This document shows positions 1 through 11,991 of a DNA stretch of 64,000 nt, piece by piece; position 1 is the first letter of the stretch, and every line of letters begins with the position of its first letter. The notes under the pieces are model-generated. The model saw only the letters and a program-made list of their open reading frames with translations. It was not told the origin of the DNA and did not search any database. The position numbers were made by a program, and so were the translations under genes. The DNA lies in the NCBI GenBank assembly GCA_030248195.1, contig JASAND010007535.1:28947-92946 (forward strand), written 5' to 3'. This DNA is from Trissonchulus latispiculum (taxonomy: Eukaryota > Nematoda > Enoplea > Enoplida > Ironidae).

Positions 1-316
1 CATTTTAGCTAATTTCTTTACAACGAAGAGCGGTTTCATAATAACAAAAAAAGGGTCCCCAGCTATTTGATAGTGGAATCGAATGATATGGCCGATGCCT
101 CACGAAAAAATTTACTTTAGTCTGCAAAAAATCTGGAAAATTAAATTACTTCGAAAATGCAGTAAAATAATTTCCAAGAACTAAAGTTAGTTTCGTTGTA
201 TACATTAGAAAGAGCAAATGTAACGCTGCATTTTGATATAAAAATGGCTTCTTAACTCCAAGTAATGGGTGAGTAACAATAGTGCAAACATTATGTGACC
301 AAAGGGAATCACCACC
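1..316 (-). mobile_element. TTAA-flanked MITE, terminal fragment cut by window start
   Basis: This is one end of the same family as the full copy at 49618-50598, in the opposite orientation. It ends in ACCACC followed by the target TTAA at 317-320. The internal sequence, including the stretch around 215-275, matches the start of the 49618 copy almost base for base. Only about a third of the ~982-bp element is inside the window. No coding capacity; a non-autonomous element is inferred. Confidence 0.8.
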
Positions 317-320
317 TTAA

Positions 321-917
321 GTTAAACCAACCAACACACTTCACAAATTTATTTAAGAGCAACCGCTCTGCAACAACACTTTCCCGCCGACTGACTACGA
401 AATTCACAAATTCAGCCTACACCCCAAAATGTTTTGGCTACCGTCAAAGCAGCACAAAACTCAACCTACACACTCTGTGTTTATATCAAGACAATACACA
501 GCGAGAAAATTGGGCACAGGCGCCCGCTAAACAGAAAACTAAAAATACACATGATTCAGAGACAGGTTACGGTAGATGGATAGAGTTATTAAGCTATAAT
601 TTACGTAAGTGATGTAAGTATAATAATTAAATATATTTTGTTAATTATTTAATGAAGTTATTAGGAAGACAGACTCGGGCTAAATAATAGTTACCCCCCC
701 CCCCCAATAACTAAGGAGCCTAAAGTTAAACTTAAGAGAAAAGGAAAGTGAAAGCAAAGGTGAAATTATGTTAGGTCTAAGACTAGGTGAAATTTGATAC
801 CTATGTTTAAGTAAAACCCCGAAACTAGAAGATACACAGACAAAGCATCACACAATTAAGAATTCACACCCAAAAACACTATATACATATATACGTACTT
901 CAGAATAATGTTACAGT
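321..917. other. Unassigned AT-rich sequence
   Basis: I recognise no gene or repeat family here. There is a C homopolymer at about 694-704. The one moderately long open frame (295-612) begins inside the MITE end, has no recognisable motif and is rich in low-complexity residues, so I do not call it. Confidence 0.4.
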
Positions 918-1192
918 TGCACACTGCAGCAGTAGGGGCAATAAACAAACAGCAGCAGGAATGTTCAACAGCAACAAGACTCAAGTCTGAAGGAAGCTAA
1001 GCAGCAACCAACTTAGTCAAAACAACCGTAAAAACTAGCTGAAAGCAGAAAGAAAACTCAGCTAGCTTTCTCTGTTTGAGACCCAAAAAACCACACAAAC
1101 GCTGTCCAGCGTGTATAAATCCGTACAGTTATATGTATACAGCAAAATCAGTTGTACCAGTACCAAATTAAAAGTGGGCTTTTAAACTAGCA
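918..1192. repeat. LTR-like direct repeat, left copy (about 275 bp)
   Basis: This is nearly identical to 8664-8940 in the same orientation. Both copies begin TGCACACTGCAG and end CTAGCA, so they have the TG...CA ends expected of a retroviral-type LTR in either orientation. A TATA-like GTATAAAT lies about 65-70 bases before the right end. The pair encloses a broken gag on the minus strand. No matching 5-bp target duplication and no clear primer binding site were seen, so LTR status is inferred. Confidence 0.5.
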
Positions 1193-2715
1193 CCGTAATA
1201 GTAAGTTCAGCATACAGTTCATTCCAATTGTTCTTCATCAGGCGGCGCAGGTAGTCCTGTATGTCCTTATAGCAGATCGGCTGAAGGTGATCAGGATAGC
1301 ACTCCATTATGCGTTTGTAGGTCACGTAGTGTTCCTGACGAACACTTCAGCCAGGACTCATGGTCTGACTTCTGCAGGTAAGCTTTCTGCTTCAGGCGCT
1401 GTTCATCCATCTGCCTGAAGTAGGCGCCATCAGAAGAGACGCGCCGACGCAATACGTACGGTATCATCTGATTGCCACGACCGGCAGAGGCCCCCCAATG
1501 TGCGGCGCTGGGGATCAGAGGCTTCAGTCGGTGTTACCGTCTCTGTTGAGACGAGGGTCCCGGCTGGTCATAGACGGGGGACTTGCTGACTGACCGGGGG
1601 CTGTAGCGCTACTGATTTACTGACCGGTGCGGACTGGCCTTAGGACTTTTCTTCAACCATGCCTTCAACTCGTGGTTGTCGTCCCTAATCGTTGCATAGA
1701 TGTCCGCCCCCAACTCAGGAGGGCTGATCCTCTCAAACTCAGTTCCAGTGTTCCCAAAAGGACGCCAGTCCTCAATCATCAGCTGGGTAGTCGTGAGGTC
1801 TTTGACCATTAACAAGTCGACACACCTATCCAACCTGAACTTATAGTAACCAACCACGAATCTCCAGTAAATCCAACTGACATCCATCCGCTTCATCTCG
1901 CTTAACAAGTCTCAAATCTACTTGATAGATTTGTTCGAAAACCGACTTCAGGTGCCTAGGCGACTGTTCCGATTTGAATCACAGAGACCCTGTTAGCAAA
2001 GGGTTAACTGGACCTGCTCATCAACTGTTCATTGCCCTGGTGCATCTAGAACAAACCGAGAGGCTTGTACTTTGGCCTTTCTGAGGATGCACTGTCAGTA
2101 TCATCATCATCAAGAGCATCGGCTCCAGCTTTCGCTGCGAACCTATGACACCTCTGCTGTGTCCGCGGTATCCACCTAGTCATCCTTATAGTTGGACCTG
2201 CGACCTCTGCACTTCTCCAGGACACTGGAAGGAATGGACCGGAAAAGTCGTTCCAATTCCGTTCCTTCAGAAGTTGCTTCCACGTTATCCGCCGGGCTAT
2301 TCTCTGAGTGGGAGGTCTGTCGGATATCCAGGCTGTAGTTTCGTCTACGCTGCAGTTTCTGCAGGTGGGCTCCATACAGCATGGTGGGTACGGTTTCGTA
2401 GAACGCGAACACCTCCATTGGGATTGGATTCTGGACCACTAAGAATTCTCTGGATCAACCGTCAGTTCTGATGGCTGAGCTCTTCTACCTGTTGAGCCAG
2501 ATGGGCATTGTCACTGGCCATATGTGAGGGTTCTGTTGTGCTGCAAAAAAATTATGATTATAACCGCAACTTTGGCCAAAGCCTACCTGACCTAACTCAT
2601 TAACATAGCTTACTCTTTCAGACCCGCTTGAGCCTTGTCGCATCCCCCTGGGAATGTTTCGACTATTCCTAGAAGCGAATCCGGGAGGACTTTGCCTGTT
2701 TTGGTCATTCATTCG
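1193..2715 (-). pseudogene. Degraded retroelement-like coding remnant
   Basis: Read on the minus strand, several open stretches (for example 1609-1908, 2046-2375 and 1225-1420) have protein-like composition but are broken by frameshifts and stops. One contains a Gln/Lys-rich segment (MDEQRLKQKAYLQ) at about 1370-1410. None matches a domain I can name. The position between the LTR-like repeat and the gag remnant, on the same strand, suggests the decayed remainder of the same retroelement. Confidence 0.35.
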
Positions 2716-3463
2716 GGTACAACACCTCGCCTGGATGTGACCAACTCACCCACAGTAGTAACATTTAGGACGACCATCAGTGTACCGTGAACTCTGGTCC
2801 AGAAACTGCCTACCAGTAATTAAATTGTTAGTTCTATTTCGATCCTTTTATTTTCTGTTTGTTTGTTATTACCGATCTTGTCAATAGTTTGTTGCAATTT
2901 AACTAAGGTTTGTTCCGTTAATTTAAACCATGATTCAAAATTAAATTATTCAGTTACAGCACTCACAGTTACATGTTGACAGCTGTTCTCCCCTAGACTA
3001 CGTAAAATACATTCCTATTCGTGACAGCATCCTCAAATGACGATGGTCTCTGGTTGATGACAAGTTGATGACATTTGGAGGTTAGACCATTCACAAATAC
3101 ATCTTTCATCAAGCGTCCACATACTGCAATCTTGAAATCAGGGTACGCTTTTAAAGCTATCTTTTGAATTTCCCTCGCAAACTCGTAAACTTTCTCATTT
3201 CCTTTTTGTTTACGACTATGAAGGTCAGAGACGTGAACGCTGGTGACTTTGACTGGGCCTAATTTTTCGGTTAACGTCTCCTTTACTTGTTCCCAACTTG
3301 CCTGCATACCTGCAGGGAGATCATCCCATTGCTCGGCCGCGTAACTAAGCAAAAACGCTGGGAGGTAGAGTGCCTTTTCAGGTGCATACCAACCGTTAGC
3401 AGTAGCTATGCGCTCAAACATGCGCGGGAGTGGCTTGGTTCGGGGAAGGGGTTTGGTGGCCAC
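2716..3463 (-). pseudogene. Ty3/Gypsy-like gag remnant with stopped zinc knuckle
   Basis: The frame 3463-2993 encodes a 156-residue stretch with the character of a retrotransposon capsid: YLPAFLLSYAAEQWDDLP followed by WEQVKETLTEKLG, then a segment like the usual gag 'R.RKQ..ESV.EFA..L..L'. At 2763-2722 on the same strand lies a CX2CX4HX4C zinc knuckle (C-YY-C-G-stop-VG-H-IQAR-C) with an in-frame TGA at 2748-2746. The order capsid then knuckle fits a Gypsy-type gag. The frame break near 2993 and the stop in the knuckle make it non-functional. Protease, RT and integrase were not recognised. Confidence 0.6.
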
Positions 3464-3793
3464 TGGCCAGGCCAGGAACGCTTGGGTCCGGTTGGTGGGG
3501 GACTAAATTATCCGGTGGTGGCTCATGTCCGGGTTTAGCAGGAGAGTGGCCGACAAGCATTTTAGAATGGTCCTTTCGATTCCCTAACACCTTAAAACTT
3601 TTTACCTTCTATTCCAGGCTATCCACAAACTATCCTTTTCCTTTCTCAACTGATAAGGGTCTAATGCAAAAGTGATTCTATAAGATCAGACCAAAACAGT
3701 CACTGCAGAAATAGCGACCGGCCTCCGGAACATACCATTTTTCCTTCCAAATCAAAAAGAGAAACGGCCAAATTAAGAAAAGCGTAATGCAGA

Positions 3794-3796
<3 letters not shown>
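3464..3796. other. Unassigned sequence before tandem array
   Basis: I recognise no gene here. Open frames on the plus strand overlap the antisense of the gag start and have no domain. An (AAT)n microsatellite follows at about 3797-3824 and marks the edge of the large tandem array. Confidence 0.4.
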
Positions 3797-3827
<31 letters not shown>

Positions 3828-6800
3828 CCTACCGGCATCAACGGGTTGTCGCGCATTTTCCTCTTATTCCTCTGTGCTTATATTGGCTCCGGCTAAAACT
3901 CAGTTTTGCAACATTTTCAGACTTTGGCTCTATCACAACTTTTCTACTATCCCTGCTCGCTGAGATCTTTCGAATAAGTACCATATTGAAAACTTTTAGG
4001 ACAATTTTTAAAATTCCGGCTTTTCCGGGAATTCCCGGATTTTCAGTTTTTCGGCTGTAATTTTCGCTGGACGCATTTCCGGAAAATGTCGCAAGAAGGA
4101 AAGTTGCTCAGCTCGACGAGTTCTTTCATTTGAGTACCATATTGACCACTTTCCGAAAAATTTTTCAAAATCCGGAATTTTCCGGGCCTAATATCTCGAA
4201 ATCCGTTAATTTTCCGGGAATTTCAATTTCAGATTCGAAATCAGCACCACCGACTTACCCTATGACCAACTTTTAAGCAAAATCCGAGACAAAAAATTTT
4301 TAAGTCCAAAATCCGGGTTTTCGTGAATTCCCGGATTTTCAGTTTTTCGGCTATAACTTTCGCTAGACGCATTTCCGGAAAATGTCGCAAGAAGGAAAGT
4401 TGTTCAGCTCGGCGAGCTCTTTCATTTGAGTACCATATCGACCACTTTTGGAGAAATTTTTCAAAATCCGGAATTTTCCGGGTCGAATATCTCGAAATCC
4501 GGAAATTTTCCGGAAATTTCGATTTCAGTTTCGAAATCAGCGTGGTCGACTTACCCTATGACCAACTTTTAAGCAAAATCGGAGACAAAAAATTTTTACG
4601 TTTCCCTTGGTCCCCCCTTACGATTTTTAAAATTCCGGGATTCGCCATTCCCGGAATCCGGGAGATATCGGGATGCCCTTACAAACGGGAGCACTTCAGG
4701 TCATCCTACAGCTATGGTGAGAATTTCAGCCCGATCGGTCCAGCCAATCTCGAGAAAAAGGGGGGGACACAAATGTTGACCGGAATAATAAATAAATAAA
4801 TCCTACCGGCATCAACGGGTTGTCGCGCATTTTCCTCTTATTCCTCTGTGCTTATATTGGCTCGGGCTCAAACTCAGTGTTGGAACATTTTCAGACTTTG
4901 GCTCTATCACAACTTTTCTACTATCCCTGCTCGCTGAGATCTTTCGAATAAGTACCATATTGAAAACTTTTAGGACAATTTTTAAAATTCCGGCTTTTCC
5001 GGGAATTCCCGGATTTTCAGTTTTTCGGCTGTAATTTTCGCTGGACGCATTTCCGGAAAATGTCGCAAGAAGGAAAGTTGCTCAGCTCGACGAGTTCTTT
5101 CATTTGAGTACCATATTGACCACTTTCCGAAAAATTTTTCAAAATCCGGAATTTTCCGGGCCTAATATCTCGAAATCCGTTAATTTTCCGGGAATTTCAA
5201 TTTCAGATTCGAAATCAGAACCACCGACTTACCCTATGACCAACTTTTTAAGCAAAATCCGAGACAAAAAATTTTTAAGTCCAAAATCCGGGTTTTCGTG
5301 AATTCCCGGATTTTCAGTTTTTCGGCTATAACTTTCGCTAGACGCATTTCCGGAAAATGTCGCAAGAAGGAAAGTTGTTCAGCTCGGCGAGCTCTTTCAT
5401 TTGAGTACCATATCGACCACTTTTGGAGAAATTTTTCAAAATCCGGAATTTTCCGGGTCGAATATCTCGAAATCCGGAAATTTTCCGGAAATTTCGATTT
5501 CAGTTTCGAAATCAGCGTGGTCGACTTACCCTATGACCAACTTTTAAGCAAAATCGGAGACAAAAAATTTTTACGTTTCCCTTGGTCCCCCCTTACGATT
5601 TTTAAAATTCCGGGATTCGCCATTCCCGGAATCCGGGAGATATCGGGATGCCCTTACAAACGGGAGCACTTCAGGTCATCCTACAGCTATGGTGAGAATT
5701 TCAGCCCGATCGGTCCAGCCAATCTCGAGAAAAAGGGGGGGACACAAATGTTGACCGGAATAATAAATAAATAAATCCTACCGGCATCAACGGGTTGTCG
5801 CGCATTTTCCTCTTATTCCTCTGTGCTTATATTGGCTCGGGCTCAAACTCAGTGTTGGAACATTTTCAGACTTTGGCTCTATCACAACTTTTCTACTATC
5901 CCTACTCGCTGAGATCTTTCGAATAAGTACCATATTGACAACTTTTAGGACAATTTTTAAAATTCCGGTTTTTCCGGGAATTCCCGGATTTTCAGTTTTT
6001 CGGCTGTAATTTTCGCTGGACGCATTTCCGCAAAATGTCGCAAGAAGGAAAGTTGCTCAGCTCGACGAGTTCTTTCATTTGAGTACCATATTGACCATTT
6101 TCCGAAAATTTTTTCAAAATCCGGAATTTTCCGGGCCTAATATCTCGAAATCCGTGAATTTTCCGGGAATTTCAATTTCAGATTCGAAATCAGCACTACC
6201 GACTTACCCTATGACCAACTTTTAAGCAAAATCCGAGACAAAAAATTTTTACGTTTCCCTTGGTCCCCCCTTACGATTTTTAAAATTCCGGGATTCGCCA
6301 TTCCCGGAATCCGGGAGATATCGGGATGCCCTTACAAACGGGAGCACTTCAGGTCACCCTACAACTATGGTGAGAATTTCAGCCCGATCGGTCCAGCGAA
6401 TCTCGAGAAAAAGGGGGAGGACACAAATGTTGACCGGAATAATAAATAAACTAGCGCTACTGCAAGAATGTGTTGCCCACAACTGGTTTTTCTGTTTGTT
6501 TTTCTGCCATAACTTTTACCAGAAGCATTTCCGGAAAATACGGTAATGATGAAAATTACTCAGCACGACGAGCGCTTTCATTTGAGTACCATATTGACCA
6601 CTTTCGAAAAAATTTTTCAAAATCCGGAATTTTCCGGATCGAATATCTCGAAATCCGGAAATTTTCCGGAAATTTCGATTTCAGTTTCGAAATCAGCGCG
6701 GTCGAGTTACCCTATAACCAACTTTTGAGCGAAATCGGAGACAAAAAATTTTTTGGTCCAAAATCCGGATTTCCGTGAATTCCCGGATTTTCAGTTTTTC

Positions 6801-8230
6801 GGCCATAACTTTCGCTACACGCATTTCCGGAAAATGTCGCAAGAAGGAAAGTTGTTCAGCTCGACGAGCTCTTTCATTTGAGTACCATATCAACCACTTT
6901 TGAAGAAATTTTTCAAAATCCGGAATTTTCCGGGTCTAATATCTCTAAATCCGTAAATTTTCCGGAAATTTCGATTTTAGTTTCGAAATCAGCGTGGTCG
7001 AGTTACCCTATGACCAACTTTTGAGCGAAATCGGAGACAAAAAATTTTTGACCAAATTTTGGATTTTGAAATTTCGCCTTGGTCGAAAAATTACCCTTAC
7101 CAACCGAAAAATTCCGGGATTCACCATTCCCGGAATCCAGAAGGTATCGGAGCCATCTTGCTTCCCGGAGATGTCCTAGTCAAGGGCTTCAAAATGAGGT
7201 ATCAACCACCCCTGTACCCCTTCCCAATCTCGAGATCTAGGGGGGGGACAGACGGATAATAATAATAATAATAATCATAAATCCTACCGGCATCAACGGG
7301 TTGTCGCGCATTTTCCTCTTATTCCTCTGTGCTTATATTGGCTCGGGCTCAAACTCAGTTTTGGAACATTTTTAGACTTTGGCCCTACCACAACTTTTTC
7401 CCTACTCGCTGAGATCTTTCGAATAAGTACCATATTGACAACTTTTAGGACAATTTTTAAAATTCCGGTTTTTCCGGAAATTCCCGGATTTTCAGTTTTT
7501 CGGCTGTAATTTTCGATGGACGCATTTCCGGAAAATGTCGCAAGAAGGAAAGTTGCTCAGCTCGACGAGTTCTTTCATTTGAGTACCATATCGACCATTT
7601 TCCGAAAAATTTTTCAAAATCCGGAATTTTCCGGGTCGAATATCTCGAAATCCGTAAATTTTCCGGAAATTTCGATTTCAGATTCGAAATCAGCACCACC
7701 GACTAACCCTATGACCAACTTTTAAGCAAAATCCGAGACAAAAAATTTTTAAGTCCAAAATCCGGGTTTTCGTGAATTCCCGGATTTTCAGTTTTTCGGC
7801 TATAACTTTCGCTAGACGCATTTCCGGAAAATGTCGCAAGAAGGAAAGTTGTTCAGCAGGGCGAGCTCTTTCATTTGAGTACCATATCGACCACTTTTGG
7901 AGAAATTTTTCAAAATCCGGAATTTTCCGGGTCGAATATCTCGAAATCCGGAAATTTTCCGGAAATTTTGATTTCAGTTTCGAAATCAGCGTGGTCGACT
8001 TACCCTATGACCAACTTTTAAGCAAAATCGGAGACAAAAAATTTTTACGTTTCCCTTGGTCCCCCCTTACGATTTTTAAAATTCCGGGATTCGCCATTCC
8101 CGGAATCCGGGAGATATCGGGATGCCCTTACAAACGGGAGCACTTCAGGTCACCCTACAACTATGGTGAGAATTTCAGCCCGATCGGTCCAGCCAATCTC
8201 GAGAAAAAGGGGGGGGGACACAAATGTTGA
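3797..8230 (+). repeat. Tandem array of ~975-bp (AAT)n/(AAAT)n-tailed units
   Basis: Units start with TCCTACCGGCATCAACGGG at about 3826, 4800, 5775 and 7283. The first two (3826-4799, 4800-5774) are 975 bp apart and almost identical; the third is internally shortened (5775-6447); a divergent stretch (6448-7256) follows, then a last unit to 8230. Each ends near GGGGGACACAAATGTTGACC plus an (AAT)n or (AAAT)n tract. Within a unit, ~280-bp subrepeats share AATTCCCGGATTTTCAG and a motif that alternates AAATTTTTC with CCGGAATTTTCCGG. Repeated identical 158-residue open frames are by-products of the repeat, rich in Phe/Ser/Ile and domain-free. Confidence 0.85.
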
Positions 8231-8560
8231 CCGGAATAATAAATAAATAAATAAATAAATAAAGAAACTTAGCCATAACAAAGGGTTGTCTTTTTTAAAA
8301 AAAAGCGACAACCCAATAATAATAATAAGCACAGACCAATAACAAAGTGTTGCCCATTCCTTTGGAAAAGTGGGCAACACAATAAATAAATAAATAAATA
8401 AATAAAGAAACTTAGCCATATCAAAGGGTTGTCTTTTTTTTAAAAAATGCGACAACCCAATAAATAAATAAATAAATAAATAAAGAAACTTAGCCATATC
8501 AAAGGGTTGTCTTTTTTTTAAAAAAATGCGACAACCCAATAATAATAATAATAATAATAA
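8231..8560 (+). repeat. Four short tailed hairpin repeats
   Basis: Four ~52-bp modules (about 8262-8314, 8328-8382, 8405-8458, 8484-8538) are separated by (AAAT)n or (AAT)n tracts. Three carry AAACTTAGCCATATCAAAGG-like starts and the inverted pair GGGTTGTC ... GACAACCC around a T/A-rich loop. The second has GTGTTGCCC ... GGGCAACAC instead: different bases, but base-paired in the same way. The modular structure with simple-repeat tails resembles very short SINE-like insertions, which is inference. Confidence 0.7.
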
Positions 8561-8663
8561 TAATACTAAAAATCCCGTCAATTAATTTGCAAACAAAGCA
8601 AATAACCCAATTAACCAAAATATGGTAACCTAAAACAAAACCAAGATAAAATTGTAAAGTAGT

Positions 8664-8940
8664 TGCACACTGCAGCAGTAGGGGCAATAAACAAACAGCA
8701 GCAAAATGAATGTTCCACAGCAACAAGACTCAAGTCTGAAGGAAGCTAAGCAACAGCCAACTTAGTCAAAACAACCGTAAAAACTAGCAGAAAGCAGAAA
8801 AAACTCAGCTAGCTTGCTCCGCTTGAAACCCAAAAAACCACACCAACGCTGTCCAGCGTGTATAAATCAAGCACAGTTATATGTATACAGCAAAATTAGT
8901 TCTAGCAACACCAAATTATGAGTGGGCTTTTAAACTAGCA
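8664..8940. repeat. LTR-like direct repeat, right copy
   Basis: Near-identical copy of 918-1192, with TG...CA ends and the same TATA-like element. If the two are LTRs of the minus-strand gag-bearing element, this would be its 5' LTR, and the tandem array at 3797-8230 must have been inserted or expanded inside the element. The adjoining internal bases (8640-8663) do not give an obvious tRNA primer site. Confidence 0.5.
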
Positions 8941-8969
8941 CTGCAAATATATATATATATATATATATA

Positions 8970-9752
8970 CAAGAACCAAAAATGCTCCTTCGTCGCATGT
9001 AAAATACATATGAGTACTCTCAGGCAGGTTGTACAAACACGGAAACTAGCCTGTAAAATGCATATGAGTGGCGTTGAGGTTGTAAATTAAGGAAAACAAG
9101 TTGCAACGGCTTAACATATGAGCCTGTCCTACAACGAGGCTCATATTGGCGTATGTCATAATATAATTTGTCGAAATTTGACCTCCATATAAATAGCAAG
9201 TAAAGCTTTTCATTACAAAATAGTCCTTCACACATCTTGTCGCTAAGACATTATACTGTGCATACGCATTATACGGCATGCCTTTCTGCGCTCTGACTCA
9301 GAGCCATGTGGGGAAAGCATTACGTATGTGAGAGTAGTGTGTCATAGTGTTCCGAGAATACAGTAGGTGTACTATAGTGCTTCCGAAAATAGTAGGTGCC
9401 ATGGTGTTTCGGGAAACATCAGCTTGCATATGTACAGTTAAACGTGAGGTGTCGCAGTTCACTTCGTTCTGTCCATTTCTTTCAAGCCACAATGTTAACA
9501 TGTTATGTCTATTCATTCGTTTTTTCTTTAATATGATGACCTGATGATCTTTAAGAAGGCTGCACTGTGACGCCAATATGAGCCTCGTTGTAGGACAGGC
9601 TCATATGTTAAGCCGTTGCAACTTGTTTTCCTTAATTTACAACCTCAACGCCACTCATATGCATTTTACAGGCTAGTTTCCGTGTTTGTACAACCTGCCT
9701 GAGAGTACTCATATGTATTTTACATGCGACGAAGGAGCATTTTTGGTTCTTG
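8970..9752. mobile_element. Foldback element with perfect 183-bp inverted repeats
   Basis: The arms 8970-9152 and 9570-9752 are exact reverse complements over 183 bases as far as I can check by eye; the spacer is 417 bases. The outer end reads CAAGAACCAAAAATGCTCC. A (TA)n tract (about 8946-8968) lies directly outside the left arm. The spacer has no gene I recognise. Perfect arms imply recent formation or gene conversion. Confidence 0.8.
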
Positions 9753-9829
9753 TTTTCCGTTCTTTTACATATGTATGCGCAAAAAAGAACCAACATAATA
9801 TATTTCCGAACACCGTGCGCAAGCAGATA

Positions 9830-10445
9830 CTATTTTGACCACTTTTGGAAAATTTCATATTTGACCTAAAATCGCTTACGTCCCCACCCCACCCCACCAC
9901 AGCACTCTACAGCCACTTTGAGCATGCAATTCTATGACAAAAGTTGCTCAGCTAACTTAGGGCTTTCATTTGGTACCAAATTTGACCACTTTTGAAAAAT
10001 TTCATTTTTGACCGAAAATCGCCCAAGACCCCACCCCACCCCACTACAGCACTCTACAGCCACTTTGAGCATGCAATTCTATGACAAAAGTTGCTCAGCT
10101 CACTTAGGTCTTTCATTTACCAAATTTGACCACTTTTGAAACATTTCATTTTTGACCGAAAATCGCCTAAGTCCCCACCCCACCCCACCACAGCACTCTA
10201 CAGCCACTTTGAGCATGCAATTCTATGACAAAAGTTGCTCAGCTCACTTAGGGCTTTCATTTGGTACCAAATTTGACCAGTTTTGAAAAATTTCATTTTT
10301 GACCGAAAATCGCCTAAGTTCCCACCCCACCCCACCGCAGCACTCTACAGCCACTTTGAGCATGCAATTCTATGACAAAAGTTGCTCAGCTCACTTAGGG
10401 CTTTCATTTGGTACCAAATTTGACCACTTTTGAAAAATTTCATTT
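9830..10445 (+). repeat. Tandem repeat, ~147-bp unit, four copies
   Basis: AGCACTCTACAGCCACTTTG recurs at 9901, 10048, 10192 and 10339, giving periods of 147, 144 and 147. Each unit also carries the CCACCCCACCCCACC tract, TTGACCACTTTTGAAAAATT and GTTGCTCAGCTCACTTAGG. Small indels, such as loss of TTGG before TACC in one copy, separate the units. A short satellite-like array. Confidence 0.85.
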
Positions 10446-11991
10446 TGGACCACCTGGCCCCTTACCGACCAGACCCCTCTGACGGTCAAGTGGAGCCAGC
10501 CCAGCAAAATGGGTGCGTTGTACAGCAAAGCGGACACTGGAAATGAGCTGGGCGCACCAGAAAACCCCTATAGAGAAAGTTTTGAGAGGCCAAGTAGAGC
10601 CTAGTATGGGCCAACAGGTAGCGGTTGCCGACATGACCCTCCAGACGACAAAGTGGAACCAGCCCAGCAACTTGGGTCAGTCGGGCAGCAAAATTGATAG
10701 CGGGAATCGATTCTCCGTCCGCAAAAACCTTTGTATGCAAGATTTGAGGCTTCCAGGTCGCAAAATAAGCGAAAAAACTAAGTTCAAAGTTGGACCCAAA
10801 ATTCACCAACTTTGGCAGGCCAGTACCCAAAAATTACGCTCAGGGCCGGAAAATCATATAGCAATTGAACGACCCTGATATGTGTCCTATTCAGCCATAT
10901 AGGCAGTATTGCCCCATATATAGCCCAGTCTGACTTATTACGGCGCCTTTGAAGCATACCTTTTGGCCATTTTAGCGTTTTGGCCGACTTTGGCCCCCCG
11001 CCAAAAATTTTTCCGGCTCTGGGAGGCATAAAAACTAGCCTATCGGCTTAGTTTTGTTGCGTACTCCAAGAATATATATGGTTTTCATAGGCAAAAATTT
11101 TTCTATCTGTTGTTATTAAAGCTAAAAAACCCCCTTACCAGACGTCAAAGCGGAGAACCGGAAAAAAACATCACTCTCGTAAGCGATTTTTGGCGCAACT
11201 TTTTAACGGAAAGCGGTATGGGGATGAAACTTGGCGAATATACTAAATTCGACACGTACAATTTTTTGCGCACATAATCTGCGCAGGATCTGCGCAGCTT
11301 CTGCGCAGCCTTGTTTGACACGGTCATTCGACCATTTTCACTCATATTATAGGGGTCGCTACCGCGACCCCTATGAACCCTTTAAACAATAGAAGACCGT
11401 CCAACAACACTTCAACTTGCAAGTGATCCTGACCTTCCAAAATCCCCAAATTCAGAGACTTCGAACAGAAATTATTTATTTTGGCACGGGAACCAAATAT
11501 GTAACTGGTAACCAGCAATAGTTAGCTAAGCAATAGGTTGCGGCGCTGGCATGTAATGGTCCACGGCTTCACCCTCTCCGCAACCTTTACTCCTGTACAT
11601 AAACTACCTAAACCTAGACCAACTACAAAAGCAGTGATTATATTGGAAGCCGGCACAGCGCACAATAAATATAAATGAATACAAAATAGGCCTGGCCTGG
11701 CTTGCAGAGGATCTGCACACAGCAGCACAGCTGCAAAGACCAACACAATAACCTTAGGTGCAGAGCTCAGCCTTCCTGCTAACTCCTAGGTTCCTTGCTT
11801 CCAACCAGCCAACCTTAAGGGAGAGAGAAGAGACTTAACCGACCCTGCCTGCCTGCCTGCGTGTCTGCCTGAACCAGATGCTTGAACCAGACTGACTGGC
11901 TGAGCTCTGCTGCAGCTTGAAACTCCAAACGAAGTGATCTATCTTCCAATTATTTGCAGCATTGCTAGCTAAAGTTTGGCTTAGCGCGCGA
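10446..11991. other. Unassigned stretch with a strong hairpin
   Basis: No gene recognised on either strand; the open frames here have no domain and no codon continuity. I looked for the missing 5' exons of Vps36 in this region and did not find them. Features seen: three nearby TGCGCAG-type repeats (11280-11310), an 11-bp perfect hairpin at 11349-11374, and CTGCC repeats at about 11846-11870. Confidence 0.4.
11349..11374. repeat. Perfect 11-bp inverted repeat with 4-base loop
   Basis: ATAGGGGTCGC, loop TACC, then GCGACCCCTAT. It stands alone in unassigned sequence. It could be the joined ends of an excised or short palindromic element; function unknown. Confidence 0.7.

Noticed and set aside
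9..612. 105-residue open frame at 295-612
   Set aside because: It starts within a MITE end, has low-complexity Thr/Asn/Lys composition and no recognisable motif.
4323..8230. Repeated 152-158-residue open frames (4323-4799, 5298-5774, 7772-8230)
   Set aside because: They are the same tandem repeat read in the same frame, with no domain, and overlap several other open frames in other phases. Conservation reflects the DNA repeat, not protein selection.
9901..10445. CRISPR array
   Set aside because: The 147-bp unit repeats as a whole, with no alternation of short repeats and unique spacers, and the context is an animal genome.
11522..11746. Small secreted protein (74 residues, hydrophobic N-terminus)
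   Set aside because: It lies in sequence with repeat-like composition, has no domain and no upstream or downstream gene signals.
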